A program made the translations under genes and the position numbers. Under the pieces are notes generated by a model. The model did not search any database. It was given only the letters and a program-made list of their open reading frames with translations, and was not told the origin of the DNA. A stretch of 64,000 nt of DNA from Metellina segmentata (Eukaryota; Arthropoda; Arachnida; Araneae; Tetragnathidae): contig OX375874.1 in assembly GCA_947359465.1 (NCBI GenBank), positions 101,683,441 to 101,747,440 of the forward strand, given 5' to 3'. Below, piece by piece: positions 22,850-35,279 of the stretch; the stretch's first letter is position 1, and each line of letters starts with the position of its first letter.

Positions 22850-24669
22850 CCCATTAACGCAGGTTGGTAAAAAAATTTGCAATTCGACATTATTATTTTT
22901 TTTCTTTGACAATATAGTTCGGGAATGATTCCACTCAGTGTTTTTTAATTATCGGAATCAACCAATTAAATGCATCACTGGTTGTGTATTTCCTAGACAG
23001 CTTTATCGGTGAAAAAGTTGTTCAAAGCAACAATTTCTTGCCAGCGCGAATGATGTCTCATTCATCATCGCTGAAGAGGCATAAAATTTACTTTTTGTGC
23101 TTTATTGTAATGGCATGAATCCATTGTTTATATTAATACACTAAAAAAATTCAAAAAACTTATTTTATAGACGTTTGGTAGACGCATTGTTGATGGGCAA
23201 GTAATCTTGCCAATCGTCGGATATGTGAAATTCTCTACTATCGGTAGTTGCTTATAACTTTAAAGGTTCAAATACCAATGTAATTATTTATTTGAATTTA
23301 AAAGCTTAAACAAGGTTAAAATTTATTTACGATTTAAAAATAAATTATTTTAGGTGAATATTTAATTTTTTTAACGAAATATTTAGTCCTACCCCTCTTT
23401 TTTTCCAGTCTCATGATAAATGGAGCTTTAGAAGTATTCTTTGCTCTCGACAATGATTCTAGTGGTCATAAAACTGCCAAACATACTAATGCGGTTATCT
23501 AGCTCCCTATTCAGAGAGAGAGAGAGTAGATGCTGATAGCAGAGACTGACAAAGATTCCGACAGAAGTGATGACGAGGTGCAAAGATATCTCGATCACTT
23601 GTCGCGGAAAATACTCTCCACCACATATGAAATAAGTTGATGCAGATGATACATCGTTACCAAGCACTTCTGTTACCCGAAAGATGCCAAAGCGAATAAA
23701 ATCTGAAAGTACACGACCTTAAAAATAAATGAAAAATGAACGAAGCTGGAACAAAAATCTAGAATTCTACTCCAATGTACAAACCAACTGCCATGGATTT
23801 GTGTCACGAAAGTGTACAATTCCCATTACAGAGTCTGAAGCGTTTCCTTACCAATGAACTAATTGACCACATTTTGACACAATGACTACTTTACACATCT
23901 CACAAAAATCTATTGTAAGAAGCATTGGGAATATTTGGAACACCTCTCATCGGTCCAGGAAGATCTTTAGTGCTGCAGAATAATGCATTCGACCAACAAA
24001 GATATGATAGACGGGATCATTAGCTTTACAAGTCAGACCAACAGTTTGGACGATGCAAAAATTGTGGTGGAAGGTCAGTCTATAGATGCCAGAAATATCA
24101 GGTTCCTCTACATACTGAGTGTCACAAGACTAATTTCGCAGCACAGTCGAACCAAGAGTGCAGCAAATGTTTAAACTTTAGGTGTGATGCTCGTTCTGAG
24201 AAAAATGGGATTCTTTTACACAATAGTTATTAAATATGAGTATTGAATTGCTTTTTAGATTAGATACTTGGATAAACTGTTCACTTCAATTTCTTCCTTA
24301 AATACTAAAAATAATAATATGGGGGAAAATACAAAAGCGCTGAAATTGGTGTTTGAAGAAGGCGACTCCTCCATATCTGGATCCAAAACTGGTCAAAATC
24401 CCTGGATATTGTTTGTTTTAATGTGTTATATAAGTTTTTGATTGCTCTTTTTAAGCTATTTGTGTCTTTCTATATATGTGTAGAATATACTTTTACATTT
24501 ATGTGCACACTACAGACGATTGGTCAAAAATCTTGCCGGCTAAAAAAAGCATAAAAATAACTTTAAAAATATCTGAAAAATTCAATGCATACTTTAAATG
24601 ATCTAATTAAACAAATTATGAGATAAAAAGTTAATATTTTTAACTTTTTTTTAAATCGACTTGAATGGG
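22850..24669 (+). mobile_element. piggyBac-like transposon, decayed
   Basis: TTAA lies at both boundaries (22846-22849 and 24670-24673). The ends read CCCATTAACGCAGG on the left and, as reverse complement, CCCATTCAAGTCGA on the right. TTAA targets and CCC-starting termini are diagnostic of piggyBac. At 1.82 kb it is shorter than a complete element, and its transposase is broken. Confidence 0.8.
23400..24175 (+). pseudogene. piggyBac-like transposase remnant
   Basis: Frames with many stops contain an ITESEAFPYQ segment (about 23830), similar in style to the start of the piggyBac catalytic domain. At about 24044-24150 a Cys-rich tail GRCKNCGGRSVYRC...LHTECHK can be read. A CxxC...C...H..C tail is usual at the piggyBac C-terminus. 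The catalytic aspartates are not recognisable, so the middle is deleted or decayed. Confidence 0.55.
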
Positions 24670-24673
24670 TTAA

Positions 24674-25547
24674 ACTTTATTTTGTGAAACACATAATGAG
24701 GCTCGAAAATGTCTGAAAAATAACAACGAGCCGCTATGGTTATTCAGTTTTTTTATAATACTATAGAAGCTGCGGTACACTTTATAACAATTACTGAAGT
24801 AATTTTAAAACTTTTCCCCAAATGAATTGTGTGTGTTACTAGTAAAAAACTAAATTTTATTTCAATAAAATGTTATCAAGTTTCTAAATCAAATTTTACT
24901 AATTATTTTACTTTAATTTACTTAGATTGTGTTATTTCAATGCTTTTTAGGCTTTATAAAATGTACATATTGATTCAAAAATTCCGATACATTTAAACAG
25001 GTTATATATTTATTAGTCAGAAGACATCAATAAAAATATATTGAATAGCAATTTTCCGTTATTTTTAGATCAAACACAAAAAAATTAGACTAAAGAACAT
25101 TTCAAATTCCTTACAATTGATTGAAGTGAACCATCATCTAAAAATACTAGTTTAAATAATAGTTAAAATAAAATGATCACACAAAATTATAATCTAGATA
25201 GAATACAGTCGAGTTTCCAAAAACAGTCCTGAAAAATTCCTAACAGCTCGGAATTATGAAATTATTTTTGGTTTCGTTTGAAAATCATACAGAAGTCAAT
25301 GTTGTCTTAAGATATTTTTCTAGTGAATCTGCGGCGGCTGTTTTAGACTTATCCTTTCATTCCACGAGTTATCCGTTGGAATTAGATGATATATTTTATT
25401 TTTTGTAAAAGCTGGGGATTAGTTTATAATGAAATATCTAAGCCTTCTTCGAAATCCAAGTGATAAGACACAAAAGGAAAGTTCCGAAGCAAATCCACAA
25501 AACTACATTTTGTGCAACTACAACCTTAAATTTTTTGAATTTAGGGG
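24674..25547. other. No recognisable feature
   Basis: AT-rich DNA. Confidence 0.45.
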
Positions 25548-25745
25548 GATAATTAATCAACGTCGTACTAGAGCAACACAATGGTCTATTAGCTATGGTT
25601 CTATATCAGTGAAGAAAGGAAAGATACGAGGATACTACCTCGCAATATCGAACCAGGCTCAGATGTCTAGAACAAGACCTGAGCTAGGACCTTACCCTCC
25701 AAACTTCACACCATGCCAACGTGAGGACATTTAAAGTATTTGTAA
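25548..25745 (-). repeat. SINE-A copy lacking the head
   Basis: Tail (TTAATCAACGTCGTACTAGA) and body (CACACCATGCCAACGTGAGG) recognisable; the tRNA-like head is missing. Confidence 0.8.
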
Positions 25746-27064
25746 TATCAAAATATAAACTTGCAGTTTCTTTCATCACGTATTTATGATCTTTTTGATC
25801 AACTACTCAATAGAATTAAGAAATTATCATGTAGCATTTTGCATCGTAGACTAGGTATTTACATATAGCATTCAAACATTTAAAGAAGAGTACGTTTTAT
25901 CACTTTGCAGCTAAATATTTAGGAGCACAAAGAGTTTAAAAAAATTTCCATTGTAAACATGATCGAAAGGCTCTTTCGTCAGAATACTACACACATTTCT
26001 CATTCAAAATTACTTGGTTATATACCGTTGTGTTACACCACTACGATGTTATATTTAAAATTAAATCACCTTACCATTCAAAATGAAAAATTTATTATTA
26101 TTCTTCTTAGAATGCGATGTTTATCCATCGTGATATGTATATGCAACTTTTAAGTATATATATATTTATACATAGTGAATACAGAAAGAGTTTCAGGTTA
26201 AAAAAAAACGCCGTTAGACTTCAAAAGCAGACGATATTTTTTCGCAACTAATTTTTTCATTGATCCATATTTTTGATAATGGTAGTATGGAAATACTAGA
26301 AGCATCTTGTCATGAATCAAAAAACTTTAACCATGTTTACTATTTTATATAAAGCTGAGTATTAGTTTACTTATCAGTATTTCTTTTCTTTTTCACTTCT
26401 ATTATACCGTGCTTCTCCTTTTCTCCAAAAAAGCTTTCGGATTTTCTTCATTCGAAATTTTAATTACTTCTACGCGACATATTGTTTATATGATGAGATG
26501 AATCTTGGAAGAAATATTCGTTATCTTGACTGAAATGAATTTATATTTCATTAAAGTTCTGAATATTCAATTTGTTACATTCAAAATAATTTTGTAACCA
26601 CAATATTAAATCAAATATTCTTAAAACTATTAAAATTGAAACTTAGTTTAAAACGCGTTGTTTCTCGTATGAGCCATTTTTGGAATTTCAATATTCTTGG
26701 TACTAGATCAATGCATGGTTCATACGAAGTTTGATGATATTTTATGGTTGATATCCATAACATATCAACAGTAGGAAATATATTATTCCGTGTATTCTTA
26801 CCATGTTTATGTTATTTTCCTTGTTTATGAACACATAGCGAATGAATTTTTCAGCTTAATATAAGTTTATATTCTAAATGTATGAACCACGAGAAAAAAA
26901 GTAGACATAAAATTCAATTTGATTTCATTTTTCATAACAATATAAAATACTCACTATCTTTTTTTCCAAAGTTGACATTTGAAATGCTAAAAAACAGAAT
27001 GTATAGTGTTAAATGTCACAATTTCGTTGCATGTATACCTAAAAGAATATTTCAAGATATTTCC
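25746..27064. other. No recognisable feature
   Basis: AT-rich. Short open frames at 25959 and 26882 lack known motifs. Confidence 0.45.
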
Positions 27065-27205
27065 GAAAGTATTGGTGGATCAGGGCGTCACCAAAGAGGA
27101 GCCTGGCCCAAGAAAACAAAAAATTGTGTTTCCTGCGTATGAATAGCAATACGCTAAAAATTGCTCATACATTCACTCCCCCAAACACCATAAAGAATAA
27201 AATAG
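27065..27205 (+). repeat. Diverged single arm of the foldback repeat family
   Basis: GTTGGTGGATCAGGGCGTCA-type start, then CTCATACATTCACTCCCCCA. It matches 17724-17840 at lower identity. The ZBED5-like hAT transposon inserted just beyond it. Confidence 0.75.
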
Positions 27206-27924
27206 AAATATAGATTAGGCCAGTGATTCTCAACCTGTGGGGAGAGAATATCCAAGAGAAAATATTATTTAAAAAATTGATTAACTGACTTAAAGGAAAG
27301 CACACATACACATAGAAAACAAAATACATTTCGACATATTCAATAATTTACTTATTAAAGTAAAACAACTTCTAAAACAAAACGTACTTAATCAAAATAT
27401 ACCAAATTAAAAACAAATTTAATAATTATTAGTAACTTCCTTGGGCCTGTCTTGCCGAGCAAAGTTTTTCCAAGGAAGACTTAATATTAGAAATAGCCAC
27501 TCTCAGTTCTGTTTCTATATTTAGCCGAGATCTATATTTTGTCTTCAAAGAAGCCACAGAAGAAAATCCAGTTTCATAAAAGTAGGATGTTGAAAATGGT
27601 AATAGAATGCTAAATGCCCTTGTTTTTAGTGCAGAAGAATAATCCTCTACTGACCAAAATTCAAATAGTGATTTATTACTAAATTATATTTTGCTTTCGC
27701 CACTTGTCGTGAAGTCTATGAATTTTTCTTCCTCACCAATTGAGAGTCCTTCGGGAGTCTTATGAAATGGATCCCTAACCCACTCTCAGACTCGTAAATT
27801 TTAGTACAATCATTCACATTTACAAACATTGTTAGGTTTTTTTTGTTTTAAATTTCTGCTCCACAATTCCAATTTTTACAAAAAGCATTAACTTTATCAC
27901 TCGTATCCAATATATATATATATA

Positions 27925-29549
27925 CTAGCAAAATACCCAACCTTACTCGGTTTGAATTCGTTTACTCTAGATTGAAGAGATAATCAAAATATATAATGAC
28001 TTACGTTTTTTGTAGAGTAAAAATTTATTTTAACACCATTCGCCATCTTTATATTTTCTACAACTTTCTTTGGACACATGCATATCCTACACATGGAAAT
28101 CCTACACATGCATATCCATTCATGTAATACATTTCACATACATCGCACAATTACTGTATGACAAAGCTCAAAAAGACGAAAGGTGATACTAAGGTTACTA
28201 CTATAAAAGACGATTTATAGGAAGATTTGGAATTCCCTTTCTTAAGTTGTTTTCATGTGCAACTCAATTAATTAAAATTACGATTTACGGCGAGTGCTCT
28301 CGCACTCATAGTCATCAAAACAATATTTTTTTACCTGTGGCACTCTTGCCTCCGGTATGCGACATTGTGAAATTTTGCAATCTTCTCCTGTCATTACTAC
28401 AACGAATTTTTTAATGTTGGAAAAAGTTCTAGTTTAGATTTTTAAACATTATTATAATTTCAATAACGACATTATTCTTTAAATAACGGCATTATTCTTT
28501 AAATAACGGCATTATTCTTTAAATAACGGCATTATTCTTTAAATAACGGCATAACTACACTTAAAATTTACTGAAAATTTATACTGACTTACCTAACATT
28601 TTCAAGTCTAATACTTTGTGGTGCTGTTGGGTGTGATGAGAAGGAAAACACATTTATTAAAATAATAAATATTTAAAACAGGAAACAGCGAAGTAAAACA
28701 AAATAAAAGATGTCGTAAAATATTGTTCCAAAGATATTAATTTGTGATTCAATTTTATCTCTTGATCTCGCACAGTTGCCACAACTTACAACTAAAAGTG
28801 TACAAAATTTAGAAATGTGAAATTAATTCAGAGCGAAAGAACCAGAAAAAAATATCACTGCTCGCGCGATCGTTTTCATTCTCGTTTCATTGAAAAATAT
28901 CGTCTGTCCCAAATTTTCGGAAATCGTTTTCATTGCGCAAAGAATAAAAATAAGACTCGAAATAAATGACGTATCAGAAATGAAATTCCATAAAAAAAAA
29001 AAAATTTTGTAGAATAATTACTTTTTCAGCAGTACTGGTAAAGCAATCGAATTAATCGTAATATTCAATAGACATTCCAATTTTTCCAAAACTACCAAAT
29101 TATGGTTGATTTAAGTATACTTACTCAGGTGTTTTAGCATGAAACTCGTCTAAATATAACAATACAGAAATGTTTGATATTGCATTCACTAAATTATTAG
29201 ATAATGTATAAAATACAATACAATGCAATCAAATATCTGGAATAAAATTCATGTGATGTCTACACAAACACACAAACACAAACACAAAATCGAGCATAGA
29301 ACAGAAAGACGGACAGACAGACTTTCGCAACCAATTCCACTCACTAAATCAAGATAAGTACTCTCTGTATGCAAATTTCCATGAAAATATCTTAAACCGC
29401 GTGGACGTGTATAGGGCACAACATACAGACAGACACCAAACGAGAAAAAGGCGGATTCGGCATCAGAAGGGTCCAAAACGGATAGAAAACTTGAAATGCG
29501 TCGAAAATATTGAATGTACAAACAAACACTCCATTCTTATTTATATAGA
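27925..29549 (-). mobile_element. Non-autonomous Helitron inserted in the hAT gene
   Basis: On the minus strand it begins TCTATATAAATAAGAATGGA (29549) and ends GGTTGGGTATTTTGCTAG (27925), between A and T of the hAT frame. It is the same family as 55105-56777. It has no Rep or helicase. It carries a GACAGACAGA-rich region near the 5' end and a 20-bp minisatellite. The ORF upstream reads into it and stops after three codons. Confidence 0.92.
28460..28553 (-). repeat. 20-bp minisatellite inside the Helitron
   Basis: ATTATTCTTTAAATAACGGC repeated about four to five times. The sister Helitron has about seven units at the same place (56125-56270). Confidence 0.88.
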
Positions 29550-31396
29550 TTTGCTCCTTGGAGTTGAAGATTCAAGTTATTTAACTGCTCGAATATGTCG
29601 ACCAAGTAGCTCAATTTCATCACAAATAAACCATCGCGAAAATTCTTGGCTTCAGGTACGTTTTCTTTTTCCAGGAAAATAGCTATTTCTTCTCTTAATT
29701 CATAAACACGTTGCAAGAATTTCCCACGTGATAACCATCTTGCCTCGCAATAATATAGTAAAGCTGAATGCATTGCACCCATGTCTTTACAAAGTGGGGA
29801 AAAGATTCTTGATTTCAGGGGTCTCATTTTGATATAATTTACTACGGTTACAACTGTAGTTAACACAATATTCAGACCAGGACTCATTTCTTTGGAAGCC
29901 AAAGCTTCTTTGTGGATCATGCAATGTGTTCAGACGCACTGAGGCGATTTTTGTTTTACAAGTGCTTGTATACTTTGGAATCTTCCGGACATTAAACGAG
30001 CACCATCGGTGCATATTCCGACGTAATTTTTCCATTCTATGTTTGCCTCGTTCATAAAATCATTTAAAATAGCAAATAATGCGCTTTGTTCTATCGGTTT
30101 GCAGAAAAGTAGTTCTTCTACTACTGACATATTATCACAAAATCGAACATAGGCAATCAAATGAGCATCTTTATTACTATCTGTTGCTTCATCAAGCTGT
30201 ATTGAAAACAATTTGTCACGCAACTTCAAGAAAAGCTGACACTGAACATTTTCAGCTATATCACCAATTCGACGAGCAACATTATCATTGAATTGTTTTG
30301 AAAAATTATCTACAGACATAGTTTCTACAATCTCAATTGCTGCTGTCAAAATAAGCTCTTCACCAACGGTGTGAGGTTTTTTACATCTGGCTATTTTATA
30401 TGAAACTTTGTAGGATGCAATTAAAGCTTTTTTATTCACAGACAAAGTTCCTTTAAAAAATGATTTTTGCTTTTCACATTATTTTAATTTTAATTCGAAG
30501 AATTCTCTGGGTTTGCTGACGTACTCACTATGAAGCGTTTCCAAATGTCGTTTAAGTTTATTAGGTTTCATGCTGTCTTCGGCCAACATTTTTGAGCAAA
30601 TGATACACAGGGGCCTTTCTTCTTCATTTAATTATGTAATGGTAAACCCTAAATTTAAGTATTCTTTAGAATATTTTCTTGATTTTATTTTCGGAACCAC
30701 GCTTGTCTGTGTACTTGTTGATTCTTGACTATCGTCTAATGCTCGTTTACGCCCGCTTAAAAAATTATCCATGGGTTTGCATAAATCTGCTGCCGTGAAT
30801 ATTTAATATGGTGATTGCAATTAACACGAAAACATATATAACATACGATAGATTTGATAGCGATCGACTCGAATGAGAATTGAAACTTGCGTTATCGAAC
30901 ATTTTCCTTCTTCCTATGAGAAAACATTTGCTCTGCGCATGCTCGAGACGGCTTCCATACACCATATTACTTATTTTTTCTTTTTTCTTTAGTCATGATT
31001 CTGGTTTTTTTCTTTTATTATTCCAAAAAAAGTATTCCCAGTTCCTAAATTAGCTCACCCCGTCTAGGTTAACTTTCATAAACGAATTTGTGCACTTTTA
31101 TATCTCCCTGTTTGCCTTTCATTTCAAATATAATATTTAAATTTTCCCCGCTTCCATTCGCTTCATCTGTTCACCGCCCGCTTGGCAAAATGCCAGATGT
31201 GGTTTCTCGTCAACGTTGGCTCGCTTTTATTCTTGTTTTGGCAGTTAGTTCAAAATAATTTAAAAACAGAAATCAAAATACTCAATATATATTATTGTTG
31301 TATACATTTTATTGTATTCGGGGGGGGGGGGCGATGAAAATTATGATTGAAAACTGGGACGCGAATAATGAACGGTTGAGAAACGCTGAATTAGGC

Positions 31397-31992
31397 AATA
31401 TGTCAATTCAGGTAAGAAATCTTGTAGTAAGTCAAAAAACTGGAACAACATAATATCAAGGGACACAAGCCCAAATGGCAAATGCACTAAATTAAATACA
31501 ATATTAAACCATTAAAAAGCAAACACACAAAACAGAATACAATATTAATCCATAAAAAAGAAGGAGTAGGACTAAGAATACAAATCCTAACCCCCAAACA
31601 ACAACTGTGAGTCGGGTTAGATTTAACCAGAAGATCACCATCAAATGCAACATTCTATATCGCCCACAAAAATTTAACATTAAGGATGCAGTTAAAATTG
31701 CCACATTGAAAATATTCAAATATAAAAATTGCAACGTTCGTATACAAAAAACATAGTGTTCGAGTTTAGTTATCAAGATCGGAGTGTTCCGTTCCTTATT
31801 TAAAAAAAGTCGAATATAATAAAGATTGTGTTCGTCTTCCGTCCGAGTTTTACAATAAAATTCAATTACTGTCTTACAGAATTAAAAAGCAACTAAAACA
31901 CTTCAGAAGTAGAAAGCAATTATAATTAATCATTAATTTTGTGTAACAGATTATTAATTGTATTCCTCCTTTTTATGGTTTAATATTGTAAA
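31397..31992. other. No recognisable feature
   Basis: AT-rich DNA to the right of the hAT element. A minus-strand hydrophobic frame (31776-31504, 90 codons) is probably chance. Confidence 0.4.
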
Positions 31993-32267
31993 CATCGCAC
32001 CCCGGCAAGAAAAGTGACACAACTCAAAATTGCAGAATTTGAGACACATGAATTTAAAGGATACCCGCGGGACTTCTATAAAACTTATATTGCAATAGTA
32101 TAAGCTTCTTTTAAATTTTATGGAAGTATTTATAGTGGTAACTTCTATTATATTCTGTAGAATAGTAATATAACATGTGCTGGGGCATCTCATACATATG
32201 TTTCAATGACATAACATCAAAATTTTTATTTTTTGAACTGTGTCACTTTTCTTGCTGAAGTGCGATA
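31993..32267. mobile_element. MITE with about 40-bp inverted ends
   Basis: CATCGCACCCCGGCAAGAAA AGTGACACA at 31993 is matched by the reverse complement of 32219-32267 (ATCGCACTTCAGCAAGAAAA and AGTGACACAG). The length is about 275 bp and there is no coding capacity. Target duplication unclear, so the superfamily is not assigned. Confidence 0.75.
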
Positions 32268-32949
32268 TGTATGTACATATAAATAGGAAAAACAAACTAT
32301 CCATTGCCCAGAACTGGTGACGATTTGGAACAGATTCTTACGTCAGAGACTAGCCACGACAGGCCAGTCTTCGACTTGAAGATCAAACAATAAGAGTGTG
32401 GAAACTTGAAATATTTTACTGCTTTCACGACGCGAAATGTATGCACAGAAACAAATCCACCACCACACCTTCTCATCAGAGCTGACTATCCCCAATCCAT
32501 CTCAATCCCAACCACCGAACTAAAGAAACCTAAATCCGGAATTAATTAACAAAACAAACATCCCAAACGACATCCAGAAAAAAGCAAGCCATCCTCACTA
32601 ATGTAGGCACGATGGAAACGATGCTAATCATCATGGGCACAGACCAACCCCTCCCCAACATCCTCCCTCACCTTTCTGTCACTCCCAACATCGCAAGGGG
32701 GTTTATGTCCTTAAGTCCCTCTCGGCAGGATGTCAGTGGAACTCCCGCGGGATATCCAGGTTCGTTTATTCCTCATCACGGAACATAGAAAAAGTAAATG
32801 AAAAAGGGGGTGGAGAGGAAAATTGCAGCAGGAGAACAACTCAATCTCCACCATTCCGTTCTTATCCCCGGCCTCCCTCCATCCGCATTCCGAGAATCAA
32901 TACTCACTGATAAAGGATCTGAGTCCATCTTAGATCTAAACCCTCTCTA
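32268..32949. other. GC-richer unique DNA, no gene established
   Basis: 32450-32900 is richer in C and CCC/TCC motifs than its surroundings, with a few CpG. No open frame of note. It could be regulatory or an old exon of an unknown RNA; nothing more can be supported. Confidence 0.35.
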
Positions 32950-34740
32950 TCACTTTTAAAAGAAATTTACGGCGTGAATTTTGGAGGAATGGATCAGAGT
33001 GAAAGTGGAAGTGGCCGAGTGGTGTTAGATTGGATGAGCTTCTTTTACTCCTGATAGATATTGTAGTTGATGATTATTGACACAGTTTATAGACCAGAAC
33101 CGTAGTACATAGTATGTGTACAGGAGTAGCTATGACAGCGATATACAGAGTGTTCTAAATTGTTTCGTGTCCCGATAACTGGTGAATAAGGTTTCCGGTT
33201 ACAAAAGATTAGGGTAGAGATGCAATGTATTGGAGACGTTTTGTTGCCACGTGGGAATTTAATATGAGGTTTGACACATATTTAATTGCCTAGATTCATA
33301 GTACATGGTCTGTGTATAGGAAAATCTAAACTATTTTTATTACATGTAAAAGAACTTTACACCATGAATTTTAGATCTAAGAACCAGAGGGAAAGTGGAA
33401 GGTTCTTTAATCCCTGTAGATGTTATAGTTTATGATTATTGACACAGAGTTAAAAAGACCAGAACCGTAGTACATAGTATGTGTACAGGAGTAGCTATGA
33501 TAGTGATATACACAGTGTTCTCAATTGTTTCGTGTCCGGATAACTGGTGAATAACGTTTCCGGTTACAAAAGATTAGGATAGAGATACAATGTATTGGAG
33601 ACGTTTTGTTGCCACGTGGAAATTTAATATGAGGTTTGACACAAATTTAATTGCCTAGAATCATAGTACATGGTCTGTGTACAAGAAAATCTAAACTATT
33701 TTTATTACTTGTAAAAGAACTTTACACCATGAATTTTAGATCTAAGAACCAGAGGGAAAGTGGAAGGTTCTTTTATCCCTGTAGATGTTATAGTTTATGA
33801 TTATTGACACAGAGTTTATAGACCAGAACCATAGTACATAGTATGTGTACAGGAGTAGCTATGATAGCGATATACACAGTGTTTTCAATTGTTTCGTGTC
33901 CCGATAACTGGTGAATAAGGTTTCCGGTTACAAAAGATTAGGGTAGAGATGCAATGTATTGGAGACGTTTTGTTGCCACGTGGAAATTTAATATGAGGTT
34001 TGACACAAATTTAATTGCCTAGAATCATAGAACATGGTCGGTGTACAGGAAAATCTAAACTATTTTTATTACATGTAAAAGAACTTTACACCGTGAATTT
34101 TAGATCTAAGAAGCAGAGGCAAAGTGGAAGGTTCTTTAATCCCAATAGATGGTATAGTTGATGATTATTGACACATTGTCCAGAAACGTAGTACAGAGTC
34201 TGTGTACAGGAGTAACTATAGTACTGATACAATTACTCAATTGTTTCGAGTTCAGATGACTGATCAGTAAGGTTTTGTTTACAGTTACAAAAGATTAGTG
34301 TAGAGTTACAATGTATTGGAGACGTTTGTTGATAAATGGCAGCTTTATCCAAGGTTTGCCATATAGTTAATAGTCTTGGATCATAGTATATACTCTATGT
34401 ACAGGGATATCTAAATCCTCACTATTAATTTTAAAAGAAATTAACGACGTGAATTTTATAGGAATTATAGGAATGGATTAGAATGAAAGTGTTAGTGGCC
34501 AAGTGTTAGATTGGGTGAGTTTCTTTTAGTCATGGTAGATATTGTTGATGCTTATTGAAACAGTGTTTATAGTCCAAAATAAATGTTCATAGTCTTCATA
34601 CTAGAGTAGCTAAATTAGTTATTTAGTTAACTCAATTGATTAGTGTTTATATGACTGAAGTAAGTTTGCATGACCTAGCATAAAAGACTCGAATAAAGAC
34701 ACAATGTATAGGAGACTTCGGGTCACCAACTGGAAAGTTA
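32950..34740. repeat. Tandem array, about 365-bp unit, 4-5 copies
   Basis: The phrase GAACTTTACACC (or diverged GAAATTTACGGC) recurs at about 32961, 33352, 33717, 34081 and 34434. Shared landmarks are GTACATAGTATGTGTACAGG, TGTTTCGTGTCC and GGAGACGTTTTGTTGCCACG. The central units are the most alike and the outer ones more diverged, the usual pattern of a homogenising tandem array. No coding frame. Confidence 0.9.
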
Positions 34741-34814
34741 ATCCAATAGTTGTCATACCGCGGCCATTGCTTAGCTGAACTGTAAATCCCTCTTATGCAA
34801 CTAAGCACAACGAA

Positions 34815-35065
34815 ATAGGAGTTGTTTACACGCAAATAATGACTGAAAACCACTTCCGAAAAAATATACACCACATGTCGTTTCACTTACATTTTCCAGC
34901 ATTGGGATTATTCAAGGAAAGACAAAACCAGTAAATGTCGTATGTAATGTTATCAGCATAAATCAATACGCTGGCACAGCTTCACTTGAAGTCCGCCAAC
35001 CATGTGCATGTGAAAGAGGGAAAACTAGTAACAATAACACAAAACAGCAGTGTGCAATATGACGC
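34815..35065 (+). repeat. Left copy of a diverged direct repeat
   Basis: Aligns with 36690-36960: both share ACTTCCGAAAA...ATACACC, GGGATTATTC, GACAAAACC and AACAATAACACAAA-like stretches. The two copies bracket the 138-bp array. Confidence 0.65.
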
Positions 35066-35071
35066 TTGTGT

Positions 35072-35155
35072 GCAATACAGTAGGCTATTGGCGATGGTCC
35101 GGAATGAAATCCCGAACGGAAAGATCCTATGTCAAAACCACGTAATTTGCATTCA
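35072..35155 (-). repeat. SINE-A fragment
   Basis: GTAGGCTATTGGCGATGGTC, GGAAAGATCC and CCACGTAATTTGCATTC place this in the 3' half of SINE-A. Confidence 0.7.
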
Positions 35156-35279
35156 CAAAAGTAATAACAATAATTACCTAAGCCTTTAGCTTTCTTAAAA
35201 CCTTTTTGAAATAATTCATTTTTGTGATATTTTGTAATAAACAAATAATACTCCTCTCAATTATGTAAAGGGTTTTAAA

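Larger units (their letters stand above)
27429..30772 (-). pseudogene. ZBED5/SCAND3-like hAT transposase, split by a Helitron
   Basis: Starts at an ATG (30772-30770, MDNFLSGRKRALDDS). A BED-type zinc finger follows (codons about 55-82: CIIC then HLETLH), then the hAT RNase H-like core. The frame is continuous from 30772 to the Helitron at 29549, apart from three stops: TAA at 30634-30632, TAA at 30481-30479 and TGA at 29932-29930. Signature segments include LDEATDSNKDAHLIAYVR, GICTDGARLMSG and ARWLSRGKFLQRVYELREE. Beyond the Helitron, from 27924 down to the stop at 27429, the C-terminal dimerisation region resumes with some frameshifts (SYFYETGFSSVASLKTKYRS, then EKLCSARQAQGSY). This family has been domesticated in vertebrates, but here the terminal repeats and stops mark a dead transposon. 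Confidence 0.9.
27221..31388 (-). mobile_element. hAT transposon, ZBED5-like, interrupted by a Helitron
   Basis: The left end CAGTGATTCTCAACC (27221) and the reverse complement of the right end CAGCGTTTCTCAACC (ending 31388) are the hAT terminal repeats known from Charlie-type elements. The flanking octamers GATTAGGC (27213-27220) and AATTAGGC (31389-31396) differ only at the first base, as expected for an 8-bp target duplication. Removing the Helitron (27925-29549) leaves about 2.54 kb, a normal full hAT size. Confidence 0.92.

Noticed and set aside
28460..28553. CRISPR-like array
   Set aside because: Units are directly adjacent 20-bp repeats without spacers, inside a eukaryotic Helitron.
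27429..30772. Domesticated host gene of the ZBED5/SCAND3 type
   Set aside because: hAT terminal repeats, an almost perfect 8-bp duplication, three stops and an inserted Helitron show it to be a dead transposon.
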